Shown here piece after piece: positions 1 to 12,500 of a stretch of 64,000 bases of DNA. The notes beneath the pieces were generated by a model, which saw only the letters and a program-made list of their open reading frames with translations, searched no databases and was not told the DNA's origin. The DNA comes from Takakia lepidozioides (Eukaryota; Streptophyta; Takakiopsida; Takakiales; Takakiaceae). Within the stretch, counting starts at the first letter, position 1. Each line of letters begins with the position of its first letter. The translations under genes were made by a program, and so were the position numbers. The stretch lies in assembly GCA_030704615.1 (NCBI GenBank), contig CM060731.1:88146756-88210755 (forward strand). The letters are read 5' to 3'.

Positions 1-1595
1 ACAACCAATCTGGGAGCCTTGCACAGCTGGTTGGGGTGGTGGCATTTCCGGTATCGACAGTTCGGACAGTACATGCGGGACGTATGATGCTGTCATTTTC
101 GTGCAATTGTCTTTCTATTACGGACCTTTCCATTGGTTCCTCACCATTGTCTGTGTCCTTGTAGGAGCGGTGCTTGGATTCCGACACGGACATGCCGAAC
201 ACGAATATGGCAGAATCAGTGCACTCCTCCTGGCGAGCGTCTTCTGCCGCACATCTGGTGGACGTAGTGACGGCCACAACGGAGGACATCGACAGAGCAA
301 TCATGCAGCAAGCCACGTACTACAAGTTCCTGAGCAGGAAACAATGGGGCTTTGGGCCGGACAGGGAGGAATTGTTGGTACGAACAGCTTCGAGGTCGAA
401 GAATCCACTGAAATGGACGACAACATTGCGAGAGAAGATCAAAGGGACGCCTCTGCACCGCAGAGGTGAGCTCCTAGAGGGGGACGTCCGTACTTGCCCT
501 GTGAGGCGGAGGATTGAAGAGGAACCCGGGTGCGAAGAGGATTCCTGGAGATCCGACAGGAACATTCGGACAGCACCTCGAGGGCCCGTCATGTTGCCGC
601 ACAATGTGTCTTCCAGCAGTGGAAGCCCAAGAAATTCCAGATCGCCATCGCCTTCAAGCGGGGATTCCGTGCGAGAAATTCCCACCGCTCGCTTGCCCCA
701 GATTCCGCCCCCTGTTATGCAGTATGGCCAAGCCATTGTGGAGACAACTATGTCTGCGTCACAGTGGAGAATTGCTCGCACAAAGCCGTCGTTTCGAGGC
801 AGGTGTTCCGCAATTCGAGTGGATACACGGCAACGTTGTTTAGAGATGATAAGGAGGAATCCAGATGGTGCTGTCCCTGCTCCTACTTTTACAGGAAGAT
901 TTGTCCATGCAAAGTTTGCGGAGGCGACAACCACCTAGTTCTAGTTCTGCAGGCACGACATTATGACTTGCGTGTATGGAAAGCCCAAGTACGGCATACA
1001 AACAATGCCAGAGGCTCCCCCGGTGTGGCCGGTGGAACCAGGCTGCGATCTGAGTCAGGTTGAGGCCGACGCCCTTACCGCCGCAGGATTTGGGATGGTG
1101 TAGCGCACTGACGTCCCCAAACAACCATTTCCGCTTCCACAGCCTCCACCACCGACCCCTGTGAGAGCAAGAACAATGGGACCCGACAGCTCTAAGCATC
1201 CTACACACCGTTGGGGGAAACCGAAGAGGTGGCGACCTCCCTCAAAAGTGAACAAGACGAGGATGGGGAATGCACTTCGGATGAACTGTACAATCCAGAG
1301 CTCGACAGAAGTGCCCCCACCAGGCTTCAGGCGTGTGTATCAGATGGCCACGGCAGGCTCAGCTGTTCGCAATGAGGTGTACACCATCACCATTTCAGAA
1401 TTACCCACCTGTAATTGCACCGACTTTCAGATCATGGCGAACAAGGGGGCATCATACTACCCTTGCAAGCATCTGTACTACGTGTACCTAAAGAGACTCC
1501 GGTGTAATTCCACAGCTCATCACTTCATACATGCACCAGGGTTGAGCCCCCAAGAGGTGCACACTCTTCTGAATATGGATCCAGGGGACCAGTGA
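1..1595 (+). pseudogene. MULE transposase C-terminal part with SWIM finger (copy A1)
   Basis: This copy encodes the C-terminal half of the type A transposase. Positions 1-88 are the end of the core exon (…HFRYRQFGQYMR). A short intron (about 89-163) follows, then one exon from 164 to the TGA at 1593-1595. Near the end is a SWIM-type zinc finger: CNCTDF, then PCKHLYY about 20 residues later (CxC…CxH), at about 1410-1480. SWIM fingers are the usual C-terminal DNA-binding part of MULE transposases. The frame is open except for single-base stops at 936-938 (CAG to TAG), about 945-947 (TGG to TAG) and about 1101-1103 (CAG to TAG), so the copy is probably dead. The 5' exons lie outside the window. 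Confidence 0.8.
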
Positions 1596-2416
1596 CCTTG
1601 GCTTGCGGTCCCAACACAATGGTACGCCCATCCTTTTCGGATAGTAGAACTGTACTGCTGCAAGTAGCTCTGACTCTGGCCACAGAAAGGTCCGACTTAT
1701 GTCTTGCCTACCAGTAACCTGTTTTGCTCGAACGTCGATAATACTATGTCATTCACTCGTGTTTCCACGTGCATGTATTTTTGTGTGTTGGAGGGTTCCT
1801 GTTTTTCTGCTCTCCCAAACTTTGCTTTCCTCATTCGACCCCCGGCAAGGAAATGCGGCGCCGCATTTCCAAGTAACGTCGTAGGTACTGGTAGATGCGG
1901 CAGTCAGCAACACCAAACCGCCCAGAAATTTCGCACGTGCGAATCCTAATGCGGCACCGCATTTCCTAGTTCACTTGCAAAACTTTCCCGCCGAATACTG
2001 GAAGATAACAGAATTGTGCAGACTCTATTGGTTCAATCGCGGCAAAAAGGTCAGCTTCATTCCAATGTTAAGGCATGTAAAACCGCGGAATACTCTATAC
2101 AGGCCAGTATGCGACGTCCTTTTGTCGTGGTATACTGGATTTCTCGTTGCACGGTCACTCATTTCCATGAGCGGATCTAAAAAACCATGAGCGGAGTTGT
2201 TACTGACGACATATCTTTGCCGCATTACAAGATCCGTAACTTCCAAAAACGGCAAGGTCAAATATAAAACTATTATTTTAATACTTGTTTAATCTGCCGC
2301 ATTTCCAAATTTGGAGGAGTCCGCTCATGAAATCCGCGTGTCTTAGACTTCGGCTCACCGCTCATGCGGCTCATGGATCATGGCTCATGGTTTCTGCTCA
2401 TGAAATAGTAAACCTC
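1..2416 (+). mobile_element. Type A Mutator-like element, partial, L end at 2416
   Basis: This is the terminal part of a large type A element that continues left of the window. Its L end is the reverse complement of GAGGTTTACTATTTCATGAG and finishes at 2416, next to several CATGAGC/GCTCATG repeats (about 2325-2405). The nine bases after the end are AAGACCGAG, which would be the target duplication if the left end lies outside the window. The transposase reads toward this end, as in the other copies, and an isolated palindrome (AAATGCGGCGCCGCATTT) sits near 1853-1872, about 260 bp past the stop codon. That palindrome position is conserved in all copies. Confidence 0.8.
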
Positions 2417-2795
2417 AAGACCGAGAGAAGACCACATTCATCATTTCCGTCCAATACGCACTTGTATTACCAGTATTGCTTCATCGTATTCTGGAGCTCG
2501 TGGTATACTCGTGGGTTTAATCGTGTACACCTTTGGTGCTGGCTTTGGTTTCGGTGTAGGGGTCAAAGCCTCAATCGCTTGAAATAACGTTTCCTTGCAG
2601 TGTGGGGCAATTTTCAGTAATTCTCCAATGGTAATTTGAGTCTTGGTCTGGCATATTACTTCAGCCAATGTTGTCTCCGTGGTTTCATTCGTGGTCTTAG
2701 TCGTTGGTCTGATCTGATTATCTGGAGTTGGATCTCCCAAAGGTATATGAGTTCCTTCTTGTAATTGAGCTATGACCTTGCTTACTTCCTGGTGC
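2417..2795 (-). pseudogene. Possible retroelement gag/pol fragment
   Basis: An open frame at 2441-2740 on the minus strand encodes a 99-residue peptide with a threonine-rich start, then ITIGELLKIAP, then a proline/lysine-rich stretch. ITIGELL-like segments occur just before the aspartic protease in Ty3-type polyproteins, so a gag-pol remnant is my best reading. There is no protease DTG motif and no LTR next to it. The stretch is bounded by the type A end at 2416 and the type B left end near 2796, so it is a sliver of older sequence between two insertions. Confidence 0.3.
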
Positions 2796-5700
2796 AGCGT
2801 AGCTACGGCGTGAGCCCAGCCCCGTGAGCCTGGGAGCTGAGCTCACGTTGTAGCTGCAAAGCGTGAGCTGAGCTCACACTTCAGGGAAGCGTGAGCGGCA
2901 CAAATCTGCTGGAGAAGCAGGTCCTATAGGCGAGGATTGCAGGAAGAGGGCCTATTACCGTGGACAAAACAAAGGGAGCCACCATGCACCATGTCTGCAA
3001 TGCCTGCACAAAAAGAGGAATATGAAAATATGGCAGATTTGAGCTCAGAATGATTGATACACTTTATTTCAATTCACAGATAGACGCTTACAAGTGCACG
3101 TAGGGAAATTCCCCACGGCAACCTGATATTCTTTGCCATGAAGAACTGAGCCAATAGACAGCACTGTGTAAGTCCATACCCCGGGGCAGGGACTTCGGTG
3201 ATACGAGTCACCCGAGCCTGCAAAATTCTAGCCGATTCCATCTTGCAGTCGTGATCTGCACCCGAAGCGACACGACGCACAGTTTTTTCATCTCTTTTTA
3301 TTGGGTGGGAGTCGGCACCGGGTGGAGGCATTGCCGGAGCATGTGGCACATCTGTGCCCACAGTGCATGAGGGCACCACCCAGGACCGTGCAAGACGGAA
3401 CCCTCACTCCTCCAGCATGCTTATCTCGGTTGATGACAGCGACGTCCCAAGTTTCACAGGCCAAATTGCGGGGGGATGGGGCTTCATTATCACCGAAGGA
3501 CGAATTGTTCCCTTGACGCATTGTGCCATATCGTCTCGGCAGAACCAGAACTTGTGGTCCTTTGACTCCCCACTATGATAAGGTCAGAACAACCCTGTGA
3601 ATGTTGGAGCTGGAGTCCCCCTGGAGCCTTTGCATATTTTTTATTTGCATTTCTTGAAAGAGGGGGTCCGAATTGCCATGCAAGCCACTCTAGATATTGG
3701 TGGGGTGCGTTCTATATGCCACTCACTGTCAATGCAATCAGATTCATGCACCAAGGACACCACCTCCTCCAATGGGATTCTTGCTGCTGTGCTTGCATGA
3801 TCTACACCTGCTCCACTGGAAGAGGACCCACCTGGGAAGGGGCGGGCACACGACTTAGTCTGCACCGGAGACACCTTTGGTACAGAGAAATTGACCTTGT
3901 CCGGCCGATGGGAATCTCCATCCGACCCTGGAGGAGTGTTCAATTTCCTTTTGCATGATCCAAATCTTTCCTCGCCTTCCAAATGGGGGACCCTGGATTG
4001 CAAAGGGGAGCCTTCAGTGCACCTGTTCAGAGCTATGGCCATCTTCGATGGGTCTCCGGACCTACTCGCAACCCTTAGCATCAACAAAGTCGTATCAGGG
4101 CCCTTGCCTCCGCCCCGTCCCATCAGAAAATTGCGGTACCTGGTTTGTTGTGTAAGTGCCCGCACCATGTCATCAGCAGTGGCCACATACAAGTCACGTC
4201 CTGCTTTGGTAGACTGCTGCATCCAGGCATTGTGAACAGTCTCCGCCAAATTACAGGATGGCATGTCGGCCAAGTCCTCCAAGGAAATGTCCTGCAGGAG
4301 GCATTGCATGCAAATGTGAGGAACGAAAGGAAATGGAAGAGGTTCTGCAAGTGACAATCCAACAACCCCAAACAAACAGGCATGATGCAAAGTGAAATTT
4401 GTGTTTCTGGGATTGAAGAGGCTTACCGTCGTCATGAAAGCTCCCCACTATCTGTACCTGAAGTGCCAGAAAACCAACCAGTCCTCCAACTCCTTCAAGT
4501 GGATACCAGTAGCAACACCAGAGGAGAACCACCAAGCCCGGATTGCTTGGTAAATGCTCTCAGCTTCTCCCATTGAGGTGGCATTTTTGTACTTGAGGCA
4601 GAGCCTTCTGTGCTCCAACTGAAGGTCAGGGCAAATGCAGCGCTTTGTATGACGTGCCAGAGATTGACTCCAATGGAAGAGGCATGTGCGCTCCCTATTT
4701 TCCATTGGGACCTTAGGATCCCCCGAACCAAACACGCGTCACACTGCATTGAAATTTGCCTGTGCACTATCAGCCATGAAGCTCGCAAAATTTGTGTTCT
4801 GCATTCCATTGCGCTGCATGACGGCCAGGAGCGAATTCCACATGAGCATCTGGGATTTGGCTAAATGTTGGTTAATGTTTGATCACTGCAAACGGGTGAT
4901 CTCCTCCAGGTTGCATTCGACGGACTATGCTCACACCACTACCTTTGCCCATTGTGGACATCTTGAACAAATACACCTTGGACGAGCCCTGGCCAGGGAA
5001 GATACTATTTTGAATGAATTCATAGCGACTCCTCCGTTTGAGGTCCATAATGTTGTCCATGAATCCAGCACTGCCTGTGCCCATTCTGAGTGCATTCACC
5101 TAGTTTCGAATATTGGGAGAGCTCAACATGGAGAAATGGTCCATCACTGCATCAAGCGAATCTGCATCCAGCATTGGTTGTGTCGCATCCCCTTCACCCA
5201 GTATGTGTTTTTCCAGGAATGTCTTGCTAGCTGCAAGCGCTATAGCAGAAGGTGTTGCACAAGGGGCATTGTGGAACTCCTGCTTCAGCATATTTCTAGC
5301 GATGTCCACGCTATCCCTGCAACTTCTTTTTGACATAGGATGCTCGTGTGTACCCATATGAATGAAGGCACGAGTCATTGTCTTACATCGGTGTGCCACC
5401 TGGTACATACGAGTGTGGCACACAGAAACACAGGACGGGGAAAGTTTGCAGAACCTGCACACAAAAGTATTGGTCTTGGGAGGGGCAAGCCGTGGGGTGA
5501 AAGGATTCAGGGGCACACCTTCCCACTCACTTTTGTTTGGTTTAGCGTTGTTTCTCAGGCGAGGGCAAGAAATATTCACGCACTTGCAATGCCCAACGCA
5601 AACCGACCTTCGAAATTTCAATCCAATGTCGTTGTGGATGTTCGATGTTTTTGTCCTGCACCAAGGGTGTCCGTCATGTTTCTTGTCCATGCCCTGCAGA

Positions 5701-6640
5701 AGCCCAGCTAGTCCACTGGAAGACGTGGGAGGGTTGAGCTCAAACAAGATGTCCCCATCAAACTCTGCTGGCACATATTGAACCCGCTGCACCCGAAGGG
5801 ACTCCCAATCAACAAAACGCAGCTCGCTCTTGCACCTAGGCACCCCTGCGAGGGCTTTTAATTTCGGAATGACACTCGTTATCTCCTGCAATTTGTCATC
5901 ATCCAAGAATGGAGTCTGCACTGGCGGAGGAATCTCATAAACATCTTCCGAGGACGAGTTTGAAAGAGTCACGAATGTAGTGGATGTGCTCACCTCTTGT
6001 TTCACATGAACTGTGCCCTTCTGCTGCACGACCGATGCTGCAGTGCCAGGGGTAACTACTGATCCTGCTGATTGTCTTCTCTCTTTTCCAATGACCCGGT
6101 ATGTGCCTGGAAGGACTCTCCACTTCCTTCCACACTCGCCAACCAATGGTTTCTCCAAGTGCCCAGAATCCAAATTCCCATCCTCATCATACACCTCTTT
6201 TTGAACAAGCAGAGAACCCAATTCCAGAGGGAACACTGTAACTAGCTCATCCTCATGAACAACTGCAAACCCATCGTCATCTGCAGTGGCAGTCAGTGGA
6301 AGACTACCTGCATTGGAATGAAATCGAGCGAGTCTATCTCCCTCCCTGGACATGTTTTCCTACACTGACCCAAAGTTGCGATCCACAAAGGGTCCCCCGA
6401 ACTGATAGCCCGTAATTCTCGAAAGGGGATCCACCCCAAACGAACTAAGGTGAATAAGGGTAGCACTGACCCAAAGATTGCGGGTGATGCATGCAACGGA
6501 TGTAAGAATGACATGCATGGCAAAAGTCTGCACCGAACTTCGCAGTCAGCCACACTGAGAGACACCAACCAGAAAAACGCACAAGTAAAAAAAAAAAAAA
6601 AAAACTACATACGACAAGATATAAAAATGCCTACATACGA
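2796..6640 (-). mobile_element. Type B Mutator-like element (copy B1)
   Basis: This block matches 50550-53144. The shared left border starts at AGCGTAGCTACGGCGTGAGC near 2796 (AGCGTAACTACG near 50550). It is followed by a run of CGTGAGC/GAGCTCACG inverted short repeats, by analogy with the CATGAGC repeats of type A. The border was set only by comparing the two copies, and I could not identify a target duplication. The transposase is on the minus strand. Past its start (6354-6640) there is about 290 bp of non-coding DNA with an 18-base A run near 6587-6604 between two copies of CTACATACGAC, and then the hairpin satellite begins. Confidence 0.6.
3074..6353 (-). pseudogene. Type B MULE transposase (copy B1), defective
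   Basis: The N-terminal exon (5100-6353, 417 residues) is open. It carries the zinc-binding module shared with type A: KKHDGHPWC, CVGHCKCVNISC, CRFCKLSPSCVSVC, then HMGTHEHP, about residues 230-350. A second piece (4872-5099) matches the region before the catalytic core. The core piece (4448-4810) has FMADSAQANF (second catalytic Asp region) and CLFHWSQSL (the C..H motif of MULEs). A TGA falls between them, and the segment expected to hold the first Asp is missing. After an intron (about 4280-4447) an exon runs down to about 3640. The SWIM region stops after its first CTC (about 3095), so the finger is truncated. Homology to the type A protein is visible along the whole length. Confidence 0.75.
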
Positions 6641-9563
6641 CATCTCTGTCAGGTTCATTCCACCCGTATTTAGAAGCTCAAACAGTGTGCGGCAACGCAC
6701 ACTGCTTGAGCCCCAACTTTGCGCTTGTTTTTTGATACGAAAATTGGCCCCAAACGGGCCTGTCTGTCTGGTTCAATCCACCATTATTTGGATGCTCTAA
6801 CCGTGTGCGGCAACGCACACAGTTTAAGCCCCCCTTGTCATTGTTTTTTTCATGTGAAAATTGTGCACACAAGGGCCTCTCTGTAAGGTTCATTCCACCC
6901 CTATTTGGAAGCTCAAACAGTGTGCGTTGACGCACACTGTTTGAGCCCCCACTTGACATTATTTTTTCATGTTAAAATCGGCCACAAAGGGCATCTCCGT
7001 CAGGTTCAATCCACACTTACTTGACAACTCAAACAGTGTGCGTCAACGCACACTGTTTGAGCCCCTCTTTTGCCTTGTTTTTTCTCTCTGTCTGGTTTAC
7101 TCCACCCCTATTTGGAAGCTCAAACAGTGTGCGGCAACGCACACTGTTTGAGCCCCCACTTGATATTATTTTTTCATGTTAAAATCGGCCACAAAGGGCA
7201 TCTCTGTCAGGTTCAATCCACACTTACCTGGCAGCTCAAACAGTGTGCGTTGCCGCACACTGTTTGAGCCCCCCTTTTGCCTTGTTTTTTGGTGTGAAAA
7301 TTGTGCACACAGGGCCTCTCTGTCTGGTTCATTCCACCTGTATTTGGAAGCTCAAACAGTGTGCGGCAACGCACACTGTTTGAGCCCCCACTTCACATTA
7401 TTTTTTCCTGTTAAAATCGGCCACAAAGGGCATCTCTGTGAGGTTCAATCCACACTTACCTGGCAGCTCAAACAGTGTGCGTTGCCGCACACTGTTTGAG
7501 CCGCCTTTTTGCCTTGTTTTTTGGTGTGAAAATTGTGCACACAGGGCCTCTCTGTCTGGTTCATTCCACCCCTATTTGGAAGCACAAACAGTGTGCGGCA
7601 ACGCACACTGTTTGAGCCCCCACTTGACATTACTTTTTCCTATTAAAATCCGCCACAAAGGGCATCTCTGTCAGGTTCAATCCACACTTACTTGGCAGCT
7701 CAAACAGTGTGCGTCAACGCACACTGTTTGAGCCCCCCTTTTGCCTTGTTTTTTGGTGTGAAAATCGTGCACATAGGCCCTCTCTGTGTGGTTCATTCCA
7801 CCCCTATTTGGAAGCTCAAACAGTGTGCGACAACGCACACTGTTTGAGCCCCCACTTGACATTAATTTTTCCTGTTAAAATCGGCCACAAAGGGCATCTC
7901 TGTCAAGTTCAATCCACACTTACCTGGCAGCTCAAAAAGTGTGCGTCAACGCACCTTGTTTGAGCCCCCCTTTTGCCTTGTTTTTTGGTGTGAAAATCGT
8001 GCACACAGGGCCTCTCTGTCTGGTTCATTCCACCCGTATTTGGAAGCTCAAACAGTGTGCGGCAACGCACACTGTTTGAGCCCCCACTTGACATTATTTT
8101 CTCATGTTAAAATCGGCGACAAAGGGCATCTCTGTCAGGTTCAATCGACAGTTACCTGGCAGCTCAAACAGTGTGTGTCAACGCACACTGTTTGAGCCCC
8201 CCTTTTGCCTTATTTTTTGGTGTGAAAATCATGCACACAGGGCCTCTCTGTCTGGTTCATGCCACCCGTATTGGGAAGCTCATACAGTGTGCGGGAACGC
8301 ACATTGTTTGAGCCCCCACTTGACATTATTTTTTCATGTTAAAATTGGCCAGAAAGGGCCTCTCTACCAAGTTCAGTCCACACTTACCTAGCAGCTCAAG
8401 CAGTGTGCGTCAACGCACACTGTTTCAGCCCCTCTTTTGCCTTATTTTGTGGTATGAAAATTGTGCACACAGGGCCTCTCTGTCTGGTTCATTCCACCCC
8501 AATTTGGAAGCTCAAACAGTGTGCGGCAATGCACACTGTTTGAGCCCCCACTTGACATTATTTTTTCATGTAAAAATGGCCACAAAGGGCATCTCTGTCA
8601 GGTTCAATCCACCCCGAATTGGAAGCTCAAACAGTGTGCGTGAACACACTGTTTGAGGCCCCCTTTTGCTTTGTTTTTTGGTGTGGAAATCGTGCACACA
8701 GGGCCACTCTGTCTGGTTAATTCCACCCCTATTTCGAAGCTCAAATAGTGTGCGTCAACACACACTATTTGAGCCCCCCTTCTCGTTGTTTGTTTCATGT
8801 TGAAATCGGCCACATAGGGCATCTCTGTGAGGTTCAATCCACACGTACCTGGCAGCTCAAACCCTGTGCGGCAACGCACAGTGTTTGAGCTCCCCTTGTC
8901 ATTATTTGTTTCATGTAAAAATCGTGCACACAGGGGCGTCTCTGTAAGGTTCATTCCACCCCTATTTGGAAGCTCAAACAGGGCCACTCTGGCAGGTGGA
9001 ATCCACCCTGAATTGGAAGCTCAAACAGTGTGGGGCAATGCATACTGTTTGAGCCCCTTTTTTTGCTTGTTTTTTCATGTGAAAATTGGGCACATAGGGC
9101 CACTCTGGCAAATTGAATCCACCCTGAATTGGAAGCTCAAACAGTGTGCGGCAACGCACACTGTTTGAGCCCCCTTTTTTGCTTGTTTTTTTAATGTGAA
9201 AATCGGCCACCTTGGGCCCACTCTGGCAGGTTGTAAATACCCTTTATTGGAAGCTCAAACAGTGTGCTGCAACGCACACTATTTGAGCCCCCTCTGTGAT
9301 TGTTTTTTGTTGTAAAAATCGGCCACATAGGGCCACTCTGGCAGGTTGAATCCACCCTGAATTGGAAGCTCAAACAGTGTGCGGCACCGCACACTATTTG
9401 AGCCCCCTTTTTGCTTGTTTCTTGATGTGAAAATCGGGCACCTAGGGCCACTCTGGCAGGTTGAATCCACCCCGAATTAGAAGCTCAAACAGTGTGCGGC
9501 AACGCACACTGTTTGTGCCCCCTTCCCTGCCTGTTTTTTGATCTGAAAATCGGCCACTCAGGG
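6640..9563. repeat. Tandem hairpin satellite, about 116-bp unit (type B array 1)
   Basis: There are roughly 25 head-to-tail units. Each has a nearly perfect inverted repeat with arms CTCAAACAGTGTGCG and its complement around a four-base loop, usually GCAA, TCAA or TTGC. The hairpin is followed by GCCCCC, a T-rich stretch, a conserved AAAATCGGCCACAAAGGGC-like block and TCTGTCAGGTTCAATCCAC. The hairpin is better conserved than the spacer. It recurs about every 115-117 bp from 6680 to 9500, apart from one longer interval near 8860-9022. Translations of this stretch are repeat artefacts. The array adjoins the 5' side of the B1 transposase and ends where a type A-like terminus begins at 9564. Confidence 0.95.
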
Positions 9564-12500
9564 GAGGTTAGCTATTTCATGAGCATGAGCGGCATGAGCG
9601 GAGTAGTAAGACAATCGGTTTTCATGAGCAGAAGTACAAATTCTGGAAATAAAAAACATTAAAAACAATATCTTAATGGAATGTGACAGAAAAAGGCAAT
9701 ATAATATTCATTGTTTGAAGTAGAAATTGTAGTTTTGAGAGGAGTGCTCATGATATTTCGTCTTCCGCTCATGCGAATTCCGAGCAACATCTGCAAAAAT
9801 GGCGCTGAATTTCGTGGTAATAGGTTCCGCAAGCGGAGAAATCGGCGACGTATTGCGCGGTAATAGGTGTCTCTGGCAAAAAATGGTGCCGAATTTCGCG
9901 GTTATAGGTCCCAACTTGATTGAAGTATAAGCCCAAAATTTGGAAATGTGGCGCCGAATTTCAGTACATGGTGCCGGGCATTGCACAAATGTTGGGCAAT
10001 TCTGGGCCATGTAACTGGAAATTTGGCGCCATTTTTCCAGACATCGTTCCCGTGTATGTTGGGACTTAGCCAATTTTCGGCCCAAAATAGGGAAATTCGG
10101 CGCCATTTTTCCAGAAATGGCCCCCTCAACTGCAACTGTTGGAACTCAGTTTTCTGGAAGATTTGCAAATTTTTCCTGCCGCCATCTTTGTATTGATTCT
10201 GTTTCGACATTGAATTGCCACTGGACGTCAACGGATATCCAGCAGTCCATAATGTTTAAAAGACATCACTTTAATATTGTTTGTCTTATTCCAAGAGTTT
10301 TGGGGTGCAATTCATTACACTGCAAAACAAAGTCTAATGCATCAAAATGCAATTGCAAATATCCATATGGTGGATTCCCTTTGCCCCATCAATGATTTCT
10401 GGAATCCCGGCGGAGGAGTTTGTGCAGCTCGTTCACGCTCAACGCTGGTGCATGAATAAAGTCATCAATAGTCAAGTTCATCCTCAACCTCTTCAGGTAA
10501 ATGTAATACAGATGCTTGCATGGATAATACTTTGACCCCTTCTTTGCTTCCATCAACGAGAAGTCCGTACAATTGCAAGTCGGTTCCACTCCAATCGTAA
10601 TTGTGTATACGTTGTCGCGTACAGCTGAGCCGGCCGTTGCCATCCGATAAACACGCCCAAGGCCGGGTGGGGGTACGTCCATGGAGCTCTGAATAGTGCA
10701 AGGCATCCCAAGAGCATTGGCAATTCGAGTCTCATTCAACTTGTTGGGAGGGTGTCGTCTCTTCACTCTTCCGAATCACATTGTGGGATGTGCAGAATTG
10801 TCCAATCCGTCTCTACTAGACCGAGTAGTCTGCAATGGCTGGGTCTGAGGAACTGGAAACGACTGGGCCGGGACGTCTGTGCGTTGCACCATTCAAAATT
10901 CTGCTGCAGAAAGAGAATCCGCCTCATTCTGAGAGAGGTTGCAACCCGGTGCAACAGACCAGACGCCCGGAGGCTCAGGCATTCCCTTAATCCCGTACTT
11001 GGGCTTGTCAAATACACAGGTCATTATGTCGTGCCTACAGAACCAAAAACGTTTGCGTTGTGGCGTGAGAGAATGTGGGAGTCAAAAATCTGCCGCTAAA
11101 ACAAGGTGTAGGTACAGCACCGTGTGGGTTTCTCCGAATCATCTCACCACAACATGCTCTCATATCCACCCGGATGGCGCAGCACTTCCCTCGAAATGCC
11201 GGCAATGTCCTTGCAATTCTCCACTGTGACTCCAACACTCTTGTCTCCACAATGGGTATGTTGTACTGCGTTACTACAGATGGCTCGTTATGTTCCTCGG
11301 GCACGTGCCCTGTGCTCAAAGGAGATGACGATCTTGAACGTGCAGGACTTGCAGTGCTCGACGAGACCTCCTCAGGCAACATCACAAGACCACGAGGGAG
11401 CGTGCGAATATTCTTGTCAGCTCGCCATGAATCCTCTTCTCCGCCAGGTGCGTCGTCAAGTCTTCGTCTCACTGGACGGGTGTGAACATCTCCTTCCAAG
11501 TGTTGGCCTCTTCAAAACAATGGCGTGTTCCGAAGGCCCTCTCGCAAGGCTGCCGCCCACTTGCGAGGATTCTTTGATCTGGAGGCAGTCCGCATCAGCA
11601 TTTCCTGCCTGTCCGGCCCCAAGCCCCACTGTTTCCCTTTCAAGAACTCGTTGTACTTGCATTGCTGCATAATTGACCTGACAATGTCCTCCGTTGTGGC
11701 AGTGAGGATGTCCACCAGATGCGTCGCAGAGGAGGCATGCCAGGAAGAATGTACTGATTCGGCCATGTTTGTTGTCGGCATGTCGGTGTCGGAGTCCAGA
11801 CACATTTCCTGCACCTGCACATGTTGAGGTTACAAGCAAGTTACAAATAATGAGTAGCATAATATTCAACGGGACGCGAATTCGTCCAACTCACCTCCCG
11901 CATATAGTCGCTGAACTGGAGGAAACGATAATGTCACCATGCTAGCCAACTGACCATTGCTCCCTCGTCTGATTTCTTTACAGCACCTGACGTTGTCCAC
12001 CAAGCCCGTATACATACAAACTGTGTCTCTGCATCATCCAAGGTGGGAGCACGCTTCCACGCAAGACACATGGAACGGTGCTCATCTCTGAAATCTGGCG
12101 CCACGAGCCGGGTTGTGTACTGCGACAAGCTCTGCAGAAAATGGAACCCACAAGATCTCTCCTTGCCTTCCATCAGAACATTGGGGTCTTCCCCATACAC
12201 CCTTCGGATGGCAGCCCAATTTGCTTGTGCGTTGTCCGCCATGAAACCACAAAAATTGGGAGGGGGCAATCCCGCCCTTGCCATCTGTTCGTTTATTCCC
12301 TACCAAAGAAGCATCTCCGATTGTGTGTCCTCTCCTTTCATCTCACAAATAGCAATTGTCATTAGCATCCTGCAGTGGGTGTCGTAGACATGTGCAGCCA
12401 TTGTCACCCACTGGTGATTTGTAATTCGCTTGATATGGTCGAACATGACCCAACTATTTGACAAGTCCCCACTCGTCATCCGGTCAACCAATTCGGCCGC

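Noticed and set aside
6678-9470. Chains of open frames (SVRQRTLFEPPF…, LKQCALPHTV…) on both strands
   Set aside because: They are translations of the 116-bp satellite; their ends and phases follow the unit.
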